This document shows positions 21,847 to 32,874 of a DNA stretch of 64,000 bases, piece by piece. The stretch covers positions 54,454,337 to 54,518,336 of the forward strand of contig JAKSZU010000002.1 in the NCBI GenBank assembly GCA_026018925.1. The letters run 5' to 3'. Numbering within the stretch: the stretch's first letter is position 1; every line of letters begins with the position of its first letter. The position numbers were made by a program, and so were the translations under genes. The notes beneath the pieces were generated by a model. The model worked only from the letters and a program-made list of their open reading frames with translations, was not told the origin of the DNA and did no database searches. The stretch comes from Tupaia tana. Lineage: Eukaryota > Chordata > Mammalia > Scandentia > Tupaiidae.

Positions 21847-23469
21847 TCATGCGCTTTTAGTTTAACATAAATATTTACGTAGTGGAAGTTGGTTAGGAAA
21901 TCCTTAGGTTTGCTGGTGTACCCAAACAGCTGAGGAACCATTGACCTAAGTGCATCTACCTGTTTTTTTTTCATCCCTTATTCCTTAAACATGACAGAAG
22001 AGAAAAGAGATAATTTTACAAATAACTAAAACAAACCTGAGGCAATTTCATTTTCCTTTTTTGAGAAAACGGTTCTGGTTTTTTTTCTTCAGATCTGAAA
22101 AATCACTGTACATGACATCTGCAAAATTCTGTAAGCAAATTTCTAAAGATATGCACACAATCGAGATACCTAAATTTTTTTTCAGACTAATTTAACAGTT
22201 GGATATCTGATTCTGAATTACAAGAGGAAACTCAGACCCTTCAACATTGCTATTTTTGGACCATTGTCTAAGGTTCTGTGCTCGGTCGTGCTTAGCTAAC
22301 ACAAAGCTGTCTCCCTGGGAGATTGGCCATCTTAATTGCTCAAGCTTTCCTTGAAGGATATCTAAAGTGACCAGAGGCCAGAGGGGCAATATCATAATGA
22401 AGAATATTTATCACTGTTCTTATGTCTTCATTGTGCAGTGACACAGAGAAGTATCTCTGCTTTTTAGCATCATGAAATCAGCATTCAGTCACTTTCTCTG
22501 GAAACCTCGACCCTAGTTCTATTAAATCACACACACGCTGCTAAATGATTTACAAGCATTCCAGCTTAGCTTCATCATTTACATCTTTCCAGTGATTGCA
22601 TTTCCATTTTATAACAACAAACTTCTCATAGGTCAAAAAAAGCATCCTCTTGAGAAGGTCAAATTCTCTTTTGCTTCACATTCACTTTAATGAAACAGGT
22701 TTGGAAATCAGTGTTTCTGAAACATCTTTCCCAGCACTGGGTACTACACAGCCCAGCACTTGAATGATGGAAACCTCCTGGCTGACATCTGGTGTTAAAT
22801 ATTTTCAGACACAAACGGAATCCACTTATTCTGAGGCTGCTGTGGAGGCAGCTGGCCTGCAGAGTTAAGCAACAACATAAAGATCACCTGCCCAACTTCC
22901 AAATGTAAAATAAAAAGAAAAGAAAAAGAAAGGGGAAAGGAAAGCATGTGCCCTGCATCTGTTGTTAGAAATTTTATCTGTTATGAACCTTAGATAGTTT
23001 CTAGAAATGTCAGACTCCCAGGTGATACCAGGAAGGTCAGTACAACGTGGGATAATGATAATGTGGGAAAATGAAATCATAGCAATGGAAATCTTGTCTC
23101 TTTCAAGTTGAAATCCTGTCCACCAAAGATACAGAGATCCAGTTGTGTTTTGGGGTTACCTGTCAAGACATCTGACCTAGTAGACCATTAATTTAGTCTC
23201 AGGTTTGTTCCAAATAGTCTGGCTATATCTTCAAGAAACAGTTTTCCCTATTCTCAGTAGAGTAAAGTTCTTCATTCACAGTGGATGTTCAATAAATGAC
23301 TTTCAAAGACACCTAATCCATTCAAGTTTGTCAGATGATTTAGAAAAGCTTTGATTTTTCTCTTAGATCTTTTTTATTTTTTTCTTGTGGAATGTTTCCA
23401 ACAAGCTACAATTTATACTGTGTAGAAAAAAAAAAAAAAACTGATCTAGTTTTATGTATTTTATTATAA
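21847..23469. other. Repeat-poor stretch
   Basis: No confident repeat, one of the longest such stretches in the first half. Minor A/T runs occur at 23,426-23,440. It may contain unique regulatory DNA, but nothing specific can be claimed. Confidence 0.4.
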
Positions 23470-23716
23470 AAAAAACATTAAAAAAAATAATGCTAGAGGC
23501 CACGTGTGCACTCCTGGGAACTGGGAGGAAAGAAAGAGATTGAGAGAACCCCATCTACAGTCTAACAGAGCCACGCATGCCTCAATTCTTCCCCCACCCC
23601 CATTTCTCTATTCTATCATGATATGATCCTGGGCATGCACGCACATGCCCGGAATGGTTTTTAAGCTGCCGGGGGTGGGATTTCAACTACCATCAGCCAT
23701 GTGGGATCTGCTATGC
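23470..23716 (-). mobile_element. SINE-A copy, older, head truncated
   Basis: A-rich left edge, then GCTAGAGGCCACGTGTGCAC, the body, and CATGTGGGATCTGCTATGC. The extreme tRNA-like 5' end is missing. Its last 31 bases (23,686-23,716) recur exactly at 24,139-24,169. Confidence 0.75.
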
Positions 23717-24125
23717 TAGTGTCCAATGAAATACTCACACATGATCAAAATAGACAATGCTATAATGAACACTTGTATACACTTAAACAAGTGTTAAAAA
23801 ATGATAACTTCTTTGTCATGTTTGTTTCAGGTAACTTTTTAAAAAAGAAGCAATGCATTTCAGATATGGTGGGTGGAACTCCATGAATCTGTACTCTTTC
23901 TCTCCCTCTATTCTTCAAAGATGCCTCTACTCAAAGGTTTATGTATATCATTCTCATGCATGGCTCATCAGTACTTACATGTTTTAGAAGTTGCATAGAT
24001 TTTATTATTTCACTTTACTATATAACTAATATATATTTTAACATGTATGTATTTATAAAGTCATTGGCAACACACTGTACACATAATTTTCAAATTCTCT
24101 TTTCACTAAGTATTTGATTTTTAAG

Positions 24126-24187
24126 AATTTTGATTCATACTACCATCAGCCATGTGGGATCTGCTATGCAGATAAATTTTGATTCAT
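24126..24187. other. Short templated insertion flanked by 13-bp direct repeats
   Basis: AATTTTGATTCAT occurs at 24,126-24,138 and 24,175-24,187. Between them are 36 bp, of which the first 31 (24,139-24,169) are identical to 23,686-23,716, the head part of a SINE-A copy 450 bp upstream. There is no A tail. It looks like a duplicated patch inserted at a break with target duplication. Confidence 0.8.
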
Positions 24188-24635
24188 GCCTATTCATCTT
24201 GCTAAAGATCAATGCTTCTCCTACCTTGGTCAAAAAGGTTTTTTTCCTGTTACGATTTTGTTTGCCATGTAGCAGAAATTACTGCTTGAAATATTGGCAT
24301 ACATATTAATTAAGGATGTAATTCTGTCTATTTTACTGTGGCCCCAAAAACAAGTGTTGGTGTCATGGAAATGTATGTTATTTCCAAAGTCATTTCATTA
24401 AAGTTAAAAACTTTAATTTTTGCTGTGATCTGTACTTATCTAAATTTAGATTGTCACAAAGAAGAAAGAGCATGCATTCAAGCAGATGTGTTCAGTTCAG
24501 AAGAAGCTACAGTAATTGCCCTGCTGATGAAAACAATCCTACTGTAATTTTTATAGGAATTTTATATAGTGTTCTTCATATTGTAATTTGGAGGGCTTTA
24601 GTTTATTCATAAAAGGAGAAGAGTGAAAAAAAAAA
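24188..24635. other. Unassigned sequence
   Basis: No gene or confident repeat. The 69-codon frame at 24,338-24,547 has no recognisable domain. Confidence 0.4.
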
Positions 24636-24914
24636 GTTTTTATTTATTTATTTATTTATTTATTTTTTGAGAGGTTTTGCTATAGAGCGTGAGCGCTCAA
24701 CAGAAAGCCAGAGAGGGACAGACAGAAAGCGAGAAATCACCCTTCAGTGGGGATGGCCATGCCACAATCCCTTCTCTTCCATTCTCCTCTCAGGATCTTG
24801 GGCACACATGTACACGTGCCCAGCATGAGTTTAAGCCACCGGGTCCAGGACTTGAACGGTGGTCAACTACATGGGAGTCCAGCGACATAGCTATTACACT
24901 AACTACTGGTCCCA
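24636..24914 (-). mobile_element. SINE-A copy with (TTTA)n tail
   Basis: Tail TTTATTTATTTATTTATTTA at left, GAGAGGTTTTGCTATAGAGC, GCGCTCAACAGAAAGCCAG, head at right AACTACTGGTCCC. Fairly well preserved. CpGs remain at the 3' end. Confidence 0.85.
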
Positions 24915-25009
24915 GTAAAAGCCTTGGGCTTTTATTCATGGGAAGATTTTAGATGATTAATTTAGCTTTTTAATTGCCATAGTTCTACACAGAATTCCTG
25001 TTTTGATTT

Positions 25010-25207
25010 TTTAAGTTCTTATTTATTTATTTATTTATTCCATAAGTGAGAGACAAAGAAACAGTCATCCCCAACAGGGTCTTCATACCATAGCCCATCC
25101 CATATCAACCTGCCTGGTCCATGGTCATGTATGTGCACTCAGCATGCACAGTATGGACATGGGACATAAACCTGGAACCTTATAAGGGTTATTGCACTCT
25201 GCTGGCC
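25010..25207 (-). mobile_element. SINE-C copy
   Basis: Left tail TTATTTATTTATTTATTTATT followed by CCATAAGTGAGAGACAAAG. The right end reads GTTATTGCACTCTGCTGGCC. Body words such as GTCTTCATACCATAGCCCAT differ from SINE-A. tRNA-like only at the right end. Confidence 0.55.
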
Positions 25208-25550
25208 TCAAAGCTGCTGGCTTTCCTGACCTACCTCACCCTTGTAAATTTCCATTCCAACTAATTGGGTATACACGTTTGCGTGCAGTATGAAAGAAAG
25301 AAGCTAGATAAAGAAGGTTGCATTTAAAATTTAAACAGAAAATTTTAAATTCACATTTCCCCAAATTTTAGTAGTATAATTCTTTTCCACAGAGAAACAT
25401 TTAAATAATTAATTTAATACTAAATTAATATTAGAGTGAATAAAAGTTCTGCTCTTTATTGTATTTATGGTGTTTCTGATTTTTTTAAGATGTCAATCAT
25501 ACAAATATTATTTTTGCAATTTACCTGAGAATATACCAACCCATACTCTT

Positions 25551-25805
25551 TTTTTTTTCCTTCATCTTTTTTTTTTTTTTTTTTTTTTTTATCCCCATAG
25601 GGCACACGCCCTGGAGGGAGACAAAGACAGAGAAGAAAGCAAGAAATCACCCCCTGGGGGGATAGCTATGCTGCAATCCCTTCTCCATTCTCCCCTTTAG
25701 ATTTTTGGCATGCACACACAGTGTACTGCTGTTATTTTTAAGCTGCTAGGTCCGGGACTTGAACCGTGGTCAGCTATGTGGAAGTTCAACACCTCAACCA
25801 TTATG
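25551..25805 (-). mobile_element. SINE-A copy with TSD
   Basis: Long T run (25,568-25,590), ATCCCCATAGGGCACACGCC, head at right ACCTCAACCATTATG. TSD CCATACTCTT (25,541) and CCATATTCTT (25,806), one mismatch. The last head bases (CTGCTGGTCC) are lost, so it is slightly 5' truncated. Confidence 0.8.
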
Positions 25806-25814
25806 CCATATTCT

Positions 25815-26234
25815 TCTAAATGAAGATGGGATGTATTTTCCAGCCCCATTGTTAAGGGATCACAATGTAATTTGAGAATTTAATTTTATTTTCTGCCATG
25901 AATGTCTTTTCTAACAATGAGTGGCACAACATTCTACTCTTTGCTCTATTTGTTTAATATACTTAAAGAGGTTACCAGCAAAATACAGCAATTGCTTCAG
26001 CCAATCAAACTAGGGGATTTTCATTCTCCAACCTGCCAATACCTCTCATGGCTCACATATCTCATTACATAAAAATGAGCATCACACACGTGCCATGGCA
26101 CTTAGTTCTCAGGCCTCTGCTTGTATGTGTACATGCTTATGTGTATGTGGTTGCATATGTATGAACGCATTTACAGAATATGTGTGTATATACCTAGACC
26201 AGCATATAATTTGGAAGAATTTTGATGGTAACTC
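25815..26234. other. Unassigned sequence with TGTATG-rich patch
   Basis: A loose (TG/TA) patch lies at about 26,120-26,192. Otherwise nothing is recognised. Confidence 0.4.
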
Positions 26235-26385
26235 ATGTATGTAGTATTTTAGGTCCCACATTATGAAGAAACAACTGAACAAGAGAGGCTAAGTGACACG
26301 TTCCAGGTTCCAGGGTAGTGGAGAAGCATAGACAGGCTCCTGAATCTCTGAGTGCTCTTTACTCAATGTGCTGCCGTCAGAGCAG
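26235..26385 (-). repeat. MIR fragment, minus strand
   Basis: GAACAAGAGAGGCTAAGTGA, then CACGTTCCAGGTTCCAGGG, then CTGAATCTCTGAGTGCTCTT in reversed MIR order. Confidence 0.65.
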
Positions 26386-26492
26386 GAGGAAGTGTATGTT
26401 CACCTAATGGTGGTTAACAAAGCATGCTATGCCATTCTTTGTTATTTTTTGAGATATAGTTCCTTGATAATCACGTGCAATATAACCTGGGA

Positions 26493-26747
26493 GGGACTAG
26501 CAGATGGCATGGTGGTGAAGGCGCTGGACTCCCACATGGCTTATTGTGGTTCAAGTTCTGGACCCAGTCACTTGAAACTCATGCTGGATGTGTGTACATG
26601 TGGACCTAAAATCCTGAGAGGAGAATGGAGGAGCAGGGATTGTGATGTGACCATCACTCCTGGGGGGTGATTTCTCACTTTCTCTCTCACCATCTCTCTC
26701 TGTTTTTCTGACAAAGACAAACACCTTTTAGCAAAGATTTTTCCGAA
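26493..26747 (+). mobile_element. SINE-A copy, plus strand
   Basis: Head GGGACTAGCAGATGGCATGG, CTGGACTCCCACATGGCTTA, body, CTCTCTGTTTTTCTGAC and a decayed 3' end (CACCTTTTAGCAAAGATTTT). Intermediate between the two subfamilies. Confidence 0.8.
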
Positions 26748-26866
26748 AAATCCCCCAAACCTAGGTAACATTCTATGGGATTATATATAAATATTAAATT
26801 TCATTAATATATAATGTTTTATTAGAATTTCGAATACTTACACTTGCTTAAAAGATAGACTCTTGG

Positions 26867-27030
26867 GGGCCGGCAGGTGATATGGTGGTTAAGTACACTA
26901 GACTCCCACATGGCTGGCTGTGGTTCGAGTCCCAGACCTGGTGACTTGCTTTCTCACTTTCCCTCTCTTTCTTTCACTCTCACTCTCACTCTCACTCTGT
27001 TTCTCTCTGTTTAAATTAAAATGAATAAAC
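26867..27030 (+). mobile_element. SINE-A copy lacking the body
   Basis: Intact head GGGGGCCGGCAGGTGATATG, B box GGTTCGAGTCC and CAGACCTGGTGACTTG, then a direct jump to CTTTCTCACTTTCCCTCTC. About 100 bp of body are deleted. The segment (ACTCTC)n is followed by an AAATTAAAATGAATAAA tail. Confidence 0.8.
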
Positions 27031-27107
27031 CAATACATTTAAATACAATAATTCTTTAAAGACAGAGAGACTAGAACATCAATGACTTATACAATTTCAA
27101 GAAAGAG

Positions 27108-27120
27108 GTTTTTTTTGTGT

Positions 27121-27161
<41 letters not shown>

Positions 27162-27404
27162 AGAGAGGTTTTTACTATAGGGAGCATGCGCTTGCCAGAA
27201 AGACAGAGAGACAAAGGGACAGAAAACGAGAAATGACCCCCCAGGGGGATGGCCACGCCGCAATCCCTTCTCCTCCATTCTCCTCTCGGGATCTTGGGCA
27301 CACACACGTGCCCAGCGTGAGTTTAAGCCACCTGGTCCAGGACTTGAACCGCGGTCGACTACATGGAAGTCCAGTTACATAGCCATTACACTAACTGCTG
27401 GTCC
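27108..27404 (-). mobile_element. SINE-A copy with 10-bp TSD
   Basis: Perfect TSD CAAGAAAGAG (27,098-27,107 and 27,405-27,414). T tail of about 38 bases. The CpG-rich head GAACCGCGGTCGACTAC on the plus strand indicates a young copy. Confidence 0.92.
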
Positions 27405-27414
27405 CAAGAAAGAG

Positions 27415-27907
27415 TTTTGAAATAGCCTATTGTACCTCTCCCTCCTCAACACATAGACAGAAACACACACACACACCCCTTATGCACAATCTATGTAGTG
27501 TAACAGATGTTAATAAAGGACAAATAATATAGTATGACTCATTACTTTTTATTTAATAAAGTTAAAAATTACCTTCTAGCTTTGATAAGTAATTTTGTTA
27601 GTAAGAAGCTAAATAGTAGAAAATCTGTGATTAAGACATATAGATGACAAGACATAGCCTCATCCCCAGAGGAAGGAAAAAGACTGTATTTTCTTCATTT
27701 CTTACTGTTTGTAGCATTGTTCCTGGTATTTAAGGTTTAAAAAAAGAAATATAATTACTTTCAAGACTATCCAAAATTAAAGACCTTAGAATCCCAAACT
27801 AAATCTGAAACTGTATCTATTAAGATAATCTATCCTCTACTCCTGATTCATATAAAACAATACCTCTCAGAGATTAATAAAGCAAAACAAAAAGAGCAAT
27901 ACCAATT
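27415..27907. other. Unassigned AT-rich sequence
   Basis: Contains a short (AC)n near 27,463-27,475. No other feature. Confidence 0.4.
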
Positions 27908-28270
27908 GCTATGATACGAATGTTTGTGTCACTCCAGACTTCACATATTGGAACCTAATCACTAATGTGATAATATTAGGAGGTGCGACCTTTGGAGACA
28001 TTAGATCATGAGGGTGGAGCTCTCATGAATGAGATTAGTATGCTTATAGAAAAGGTCCCAGAGAGCTGCCATGGCCCCTTTCAGCATGTGAGGGCACACT
28101 GAGAAGGAGCCATCTTGGAACCAGGAAATGGGCCCTCACTGGACAGAGAGTCTACTGAGATCTTGATCTTGAACTTCCCACTTTGAGAATGATAAGAAAT
28201 AGATTTCAGATGATTATAAGCTAACTAGTCTATGGTTTCTTGTTACAGCAGCCTGAATGAACATTAACCA
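27908..28270 (+). mobile_element. MaLR-type LTR (MLT1/MST-like)
   Basis: Follows the order of mammalian MaLR-like LTRs: GAATGTTTGTGTCACTCCAG, TTAGGAGGTGCGACCTTTGG, ATCATGAGGGTGGAGCTCTC, ATGAATGAGATTAGTATGCT, CCCAGAGAGCTGCCATGGCC, CAGCATGTGAGGGCACACTG, GATCTTGAACTTCCCACTTT, TTGTTACAGCAGCCTGAATG. No internal retroviral genes flank it, so it is a solitary LTR. Exact subfamily not assigned. Confidence 0.75.
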
Positions 28271-29210
28271 AATACTAATAGCAAACCAAAAATTAATAGT
28301 AAGAAATAAATTTTCTGCTCGATCATACATAAAATAAGTCAGATATAAGTTGCTACTTAAATCAATACAAAAGAATCAAGTTAATGACTGTCTTTGATAT
28401 TGTAGGTCATCTGTAATACAAGGCAGAAGTAGCTATCCCCACAAAAGAAGGTGGATTAAATTCTGAAGTTTATGAACATTATGTCAACCTAACTTCTTAA
28501 AAAATACATGGCCAAATTCTCTCAGGCAATCAGAGAGACTCATGCATAAAGTCCCATCTTTATGCAGATGGGTTGCATTCAACAGGAAAAAGAGTGTGGA
28601 ATAGTCAGTGTATCCCCAGACAACATCTTTGCTTAATTGCCTGAACTAGTTCTTTTCTGTTTTCCCAATCACTGGGAAAACATCGTCAATCAATTAGGGT
28701 TATGCAACTTACCTAAAGTAGTGGAATGTCTGCTCTGATGGAGTTATATAATGTAAACATTAACTATGTTAATGTAAACAAGTTAATTTATTAAATGGAC
28801 CATTTGAGGCAAATGTGCACTGAGGTAAGTTAAGAATTATCTCCCCGAGTTGGTGCAGCCTGTACTTAACAAATGTTATTGACCTTGAAAAATACCACAA
28901 TTAGCCAACAATAATGAAGCTCTAATTAAAAATAAAATAATCTCCAGGAAGGAAACCTATACTAATGAGAACATTTTTTCCAAAATGTCCATCAAAATAA
29001 TATTAGCCATAAAAATGAGCCAATTAGGGAAAAATGTAGTATTTTAAAGATACATAAATAGTTTATGAAAGGAAGAATTAGATCCACTACTTAGATGGTA
29101 TTGGATTCTTTCTTTATAAAAATGTAACATAGTAATGGGAAAATATGGTTTGATTAAAGGTGATATAATTATAAACTAGAAAACATATTTAAAAAGGTGA
29201 ATTGCTACAA
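28271..29210. other. Repeat-poor AT-rich stretch
   Basis: No repeat recognised. The part at 28,740-28,980 has several homeodomain-type cores (TTAATTTATTAAATGG, CACAATTAGCC, CTCTAATTAAAAAT) and little low-complexity sequence. It may be a conserved noncoding element. Confidence 0.4.
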
Positions 29211-29466
29211 TTTTTTTAAAGGTTTTCGCCATAGGTCGGGTGCACTATCCAGAGAGAGAGAGACAGACAGACAGTAAGAGGGGAAATTAGAAATCACCCT
29301 ACAGGGGAGATGGCTACGCAACAATCCTTTCTCTTCCATTCTCCTCTCAGGATTTTTTGCATGCATGTACATGTGCTGGGTGTGATTTTCAAGCAGTCAG
29401 GTAGGGACTCAAAGTATGGTAGGCTACATGGAGTGCAATCTTAACTATCATGCCACCTGCTGGCCC
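29211..29466 (-). mobile_element. SINE-A copy
   Basis: TTTTCGCCATAGGTCGGGTG at left, GACAGACAGACAG segment, right end ATGCCACCTGCTGGCCC. The retained CpGs in TTCGCC and GGTCGGG contrast with the decayed head. Confidence 0.75.
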
Positions 29467-29873
29467 AACTTATTTTTTCAATTAATGGATTATTTTAAAG
29501 TTTAGTTCTCAAGAGAGAGAAACAGTTTTCTTTTCTTTTTTTCTTTCTTTTCTTTTTTTTTGTAGGTGCAATCGTATTTTATTGAGCTATATGTTCTTAC
29601 ATATAAAAGGATTTTTGTCTTGGGTACTGAAGATAAAAATGCATGTAAGTATGCAGGGTTAAAAAAGATATTTTACTTCACTTTTATAAACCTGCAGATC
29701 TAGCATAATTTGAGAAGATAAAATATCAATAAAGCTGAAAGTTGATTCAATTCTTCTACAGCAGAGAAAAACCAGATAAACCAGAAAATAAATTCCTCCA
29801 TGAGCAGCTGAATGGATGGCTTGATCATGAGCATACTTCAACAGCTTGGAAAATTCTGTGCTCCTGCGAGTTT
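29467..29873. other. Unassigned sequence with pyrimidine tract
   Basis: CT-rich tract at 29,527-29,561. No gene or repeat otherwise. Confidence 0.4.
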
Positions 29874-29882
29874 TGAAGACAT

Positions 29883-30150
29883 TATCTTCTTTTTTTTTTT
29901 TTTTTTTTTTCCTGAGAGGATTTTGCTATAAGGCATGTGTGCTTGCCAGAAAGACAAAGACAGAAAGTGAGAAATCACCCCGTAGAGGGGATGCACATGC
30001 CACAATCCCTTCTCTTCCATTCTCCTCTCGGGATCTTGGGCACACGTGCACACACGCCTGGTGTGAGTTTAAGCCACCGGGTCTGGGACTTGAACTGTGG
30101 TTAACTACATGGAAGTCCAGCGACGTAGTTGTTACGCCAACTGCTGGTCC
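29883..30150 (-). mobile_element. SINE-A copy with 9-bp TSD
   Basis: TSD TGAAGACAT perfect (29,874-29,882 and 30,151-30,159). T tail of about 22 bases, complete head ending CCAACTGCTGGTCC. Confidence 0.92.
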
Positions 30151-30487
30151 TGAAGACATCTTGTATTCCCAATCGGAAAACCCAGAGACAAGGAAAACAA
30201 AGGAACATGGCTGCATTGTGCAGAAATTCTTTCAACAAAGTTGCAAATAAAGAGTGCTTACTTTTCCAAGAGCTAAACAACAGGGTAATATGATTTTTAT
30301 TACAGTTGACCATGGTAATTTGCTTGTGCTAGTAAAAATGGTTGGTTTCAATGAGGAGAGGCCGAATAATGGAATAGGACCCTAAATGATAATCACCTTG
30401 GTTGTCCTAGAGGAGGTGCCATGAGGGGTTGTCCTTCTGAGCTTTACAGATTCATATTGGAGAGGTGGTAAATGGTTCCAGGAGCTA

Positions 30488-30565
30488 AAAATGCAGGAGT
30501 TTCAGAGCCAAACTGAGGTTTAAATTCTGACTCTCAAACTTACTTGGAAGCCTTTACCTTTTTTC
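30488..30565 (+). repeat. MIR fragment (5' part)
   Basis: GCAGGAGTTTCAGAGCCAAA, then TGAGGTTTAAATTCTGACTC, then TCAAACTTACTTGGAAGCC follow MIR order on the plus strand. Confidence 0.6.
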
Positions 30566-30633
30566 AAATTCTTTATAAAAATTTATTTCGGTTTTAAATT
30601 TACATTTCATCACTATATATCTTTGCAGTATAC

Positions 30634-30636
<3 letters not shown>

Positions 30637-30682
<46 letters not shown>
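30637..30682. repeat. T46 homopolymer
   Basis: Uninterrupted T run of about 46 bases followed by non-SINE-A sequence. Probably the tail of a minus-strand retroposed element whose body (30,683-30,820) I cannot assign. Confidence 0.8.
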
Positions 30683-30684
<2 letters not shown>

Positions 30685-30823
30685 CCAGCATGAATACGGT
30701 GCATATCAGTCAATGGAGATCATAACACTAGTTTGACTGGCTTACTCCAAGGGACAAAGAGGTAAGTGTGGGCAGTTGTTACTATAGGTAAGCATTCACG
30801 TGCATGACAGCCCCAGCACCACA

Positions 30824-31320
30824 CTTTATTTTTTTCTTTTCTTTTCAGTTTTTATTTGACCAGGTATCTTTTTTTAAAGAGATTTTTGCTGTAGAGCAGG
30901 TGCGTTCACTGGAGAGAGACAGACAGACACAATGAGAAGGAAAGTGAGAAATCTCTCTCTGAGGGGGATCGCCACGCCACAGTCCCTTCTCCTCCATTCT
31001 CTTCCCGGAATCTTAGACATGCACAAGCACCAGGCATGATTTTTAAGCCACCAGGTCTGGGACTCAAACCATGTCTGGCCATGTGAGACTTTAGCAATGT
31101 AACCACTATGCCATCTACGGGTCTCCAGACAGGTATCTTTGACAGAGTCTTCCCATGCCAACAACCTCATCCCACACTCTCAGTGTGCCGGGTCACACAT
31201 GCATGTGAGCATGCCTGATGTGTTCAGGTTGATCTAGTACTTGAACATGGGTTTTCCATGTGACTCCAGTATCATGCAGTGGCACCCTGCCACCCGTACC
31301 ACCACGGCTATGCCAAATGT
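30824..31320 (-). mobile_element. SINE-C copy, split by SINE-A
   Basis: The tail is CTTTATTTTTTTCTTTTC to about 30,871. The body resumes at 31,130 (AGGTATCTTTGACAGAGTCT) and ends CACGGCTATGCC near 31,318. It resembles SINE-C in its T-rich tail and tRNA-like right end, but the alignment is weak. Confidence 0.45.
30872..31129 (-). mobile_element. SINE-A copy nested in SINE-C
   Basis: TSD CAGGTATCTTT perfect (30,861-30,871 and 31,130-31,140). AAAGAGATTTTTGCTGTAGA at left, body with GGGGATCGCCACGCCACAG, head at right CATCTACGGGTCTCC. It shows the insertion order: SINE-C first, SINE-A later. Confidence 0.88.
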
Positions 31321-31870
31321 ACAGTAGTTTTTAGAACAATTTTCAGTTTATAAAAATTGAGTGCAAAGTACAGAGACTTCCCTATTCACCTTCTTCCCAC
31401 TTGGCAATTGATGAAGCAATATAGTGCTTACTTTTTGTGTTGCATGTTCTTTGAGTTTTAACAAATGAAAAATGACATGTACCTACCATGTCAGTATCAC
31501 AGTGAATCGTTTCACTGTCCTAAAAATTCTCAGTGCTCGAGTTATTCTCTATCCTTCATAACAAGAGAAAGAAATAGGTATATTAGGAGGGAAAAAGAAC
31601 AAAGAAATACAAACTAATTCTTTCATGTGTGTGCACATATCCTATCATTAATAAAGAAAAAAGTCTTGGGAACTAGCAGTTAGCGTTATTGTTATTGTTA
31701 TTGTTACAAATATTACCTGTACTTTTTGTTATATGCAACTATTTTAACAAATAAATAAATGCATAGAAGGAAAAAATGGATATAATAAAGGATGAATAAG
31801 TTACCAAGATGAAGTACGTGTGAACTTCAGTAAAACATTTATATGTATGTATGTGTGTGTGTGTGTGTAA

Positions 31871-31904
<34 letters not shown>

Positions 31905-32310
31905 ATATAATCTTTAAAGAATGGATTTAAAAATAATAATCAACAAATTAAAACTCAGAAGAATTTAAGAAAAAGGAAAATAACACAAGGAAATATCTTC
32001 ATTATGTCAGGATAAAAAGAAATGACGAAACATAATAGTAGACTGACGATCACACTCATTTAATTAAATATGCCACTCTTTCATATTTTCAGATGTAGCC
32101 ACTACATTGTGTACTTTAACATTCTTTCCTTAAGAAAATACAAACTATTCCATATGTAAAGTAGTGCCGTAGCAGCAATGTTTTCTTAGTGTTGTTCAGT
32201 GAAAATAGAAAATCTGTAAAAATGCTTCCTATATGCTTTGTGAGAAACTTACAGCATACAAATACCTAACACATCAAGCATGCTTTGTCTTTTAATTAAT
32301 ATGATAGTCT
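31321..32310. other. Unassigned stretch with microsatellite
   Basis: Contains the (GT)/(TA) tract listed separately and ATTGTTATTGTTATTGTTA at about 31,688-31,706. No gene. Confidence 0.4.
31841..31912. repeat. (TG)n-(TA)n compound microsatellite
   Basis: ATGTATGTATGTG, (TG)n, ATATATATATATG, (TG)n, TATATA. About 70 bp. Confidence 0.9.
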
Positions 32311-32557
32311 CTTTTTTTTTAATTAAAAAAAATTGCCAGCCAAAGAGAGACAGACAGGGACAGAGAGAGCAGGTAAGAAAGCCTCTCCTATGAGGGGTGG
32401 CCATGTTACAATCTCTTCTCCATTTCTTCATTCTTTTGAGATTTTGGGGCATTTATTCACACATGTCCCATGTGATTTTTCAAGACAGTCTGGACTCAAA
32501 CTACGTAGTTGGCCATGTGGGATCCAGCTGCCTTACCACGATGCCACCAACCGGCCC
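32311..32557 (-). mobile_element. SINE-A copy, older subfamily
   Basis: AATTGCCAGCCAAAGAGAGA at left, head at right GTGGGATCCAGCTGCC, then CGATGCCACCAACCGGCCC. Diverged body. Confidence 0.75.
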
Positions 32558-32640
32558 AATACTATGGTTCCTATTATGAAAATAATATTACGAGTTGACA
32601 TTTTATTACTAAAATGTACAAATAAAAATATACGGGTAGT

Positions 32641-32874
32641 GGGACCAGCAGATGGTGAACTGATTATGTTTCTGGACTCCCACATAGTCTGGTTCTAGAC
32701 TTGGTAGCTTAAAATTCATGCAGGGCGTGTGTGTGTGTGTGCCAGAGATCCTGAGAGGAGAATGGAGGAGAAGGGATTGTGACATGGCCATCCTCCCAGG
32801 GGGTTATTTCACTCTTCTGTCTCTCTGGCAAGTATACACGCCTAATAGCAAAAATCTCTCTTAAAAATAAATAC
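32641..32874 (+). mobile_element. SINE-A copy, plus strand
   Basis: Head GGGACCAGCAGATGGTGAAC, a small deletion around the B box (GTCTGGTTCTAGACTTGG), (GT)7 at 32,728, 3' end ACGCCTAATAGCAAAAATCTC with an AAATAAATA tail. Confidence 0.82.

Noticed and set aside
21570-21974. 134-codon minus-strand frame
   Set aside because: Serine/leucine runs come from a (GA)n tract within a SINE.
23686-24169. CRISPR-like or tandem direct repeat because of the exact 31-bp duplication
   Set aside because: Only two copies, 450 bp apart, in a mammalian SINE context. Explained by templated insertion.
27908-28270. Promoter of a nearby gene at the LTR
   Set aside because: It is an old solitary LTR without an adjacent exon or CpG island. 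No evidence of promoter use from sequence alone.
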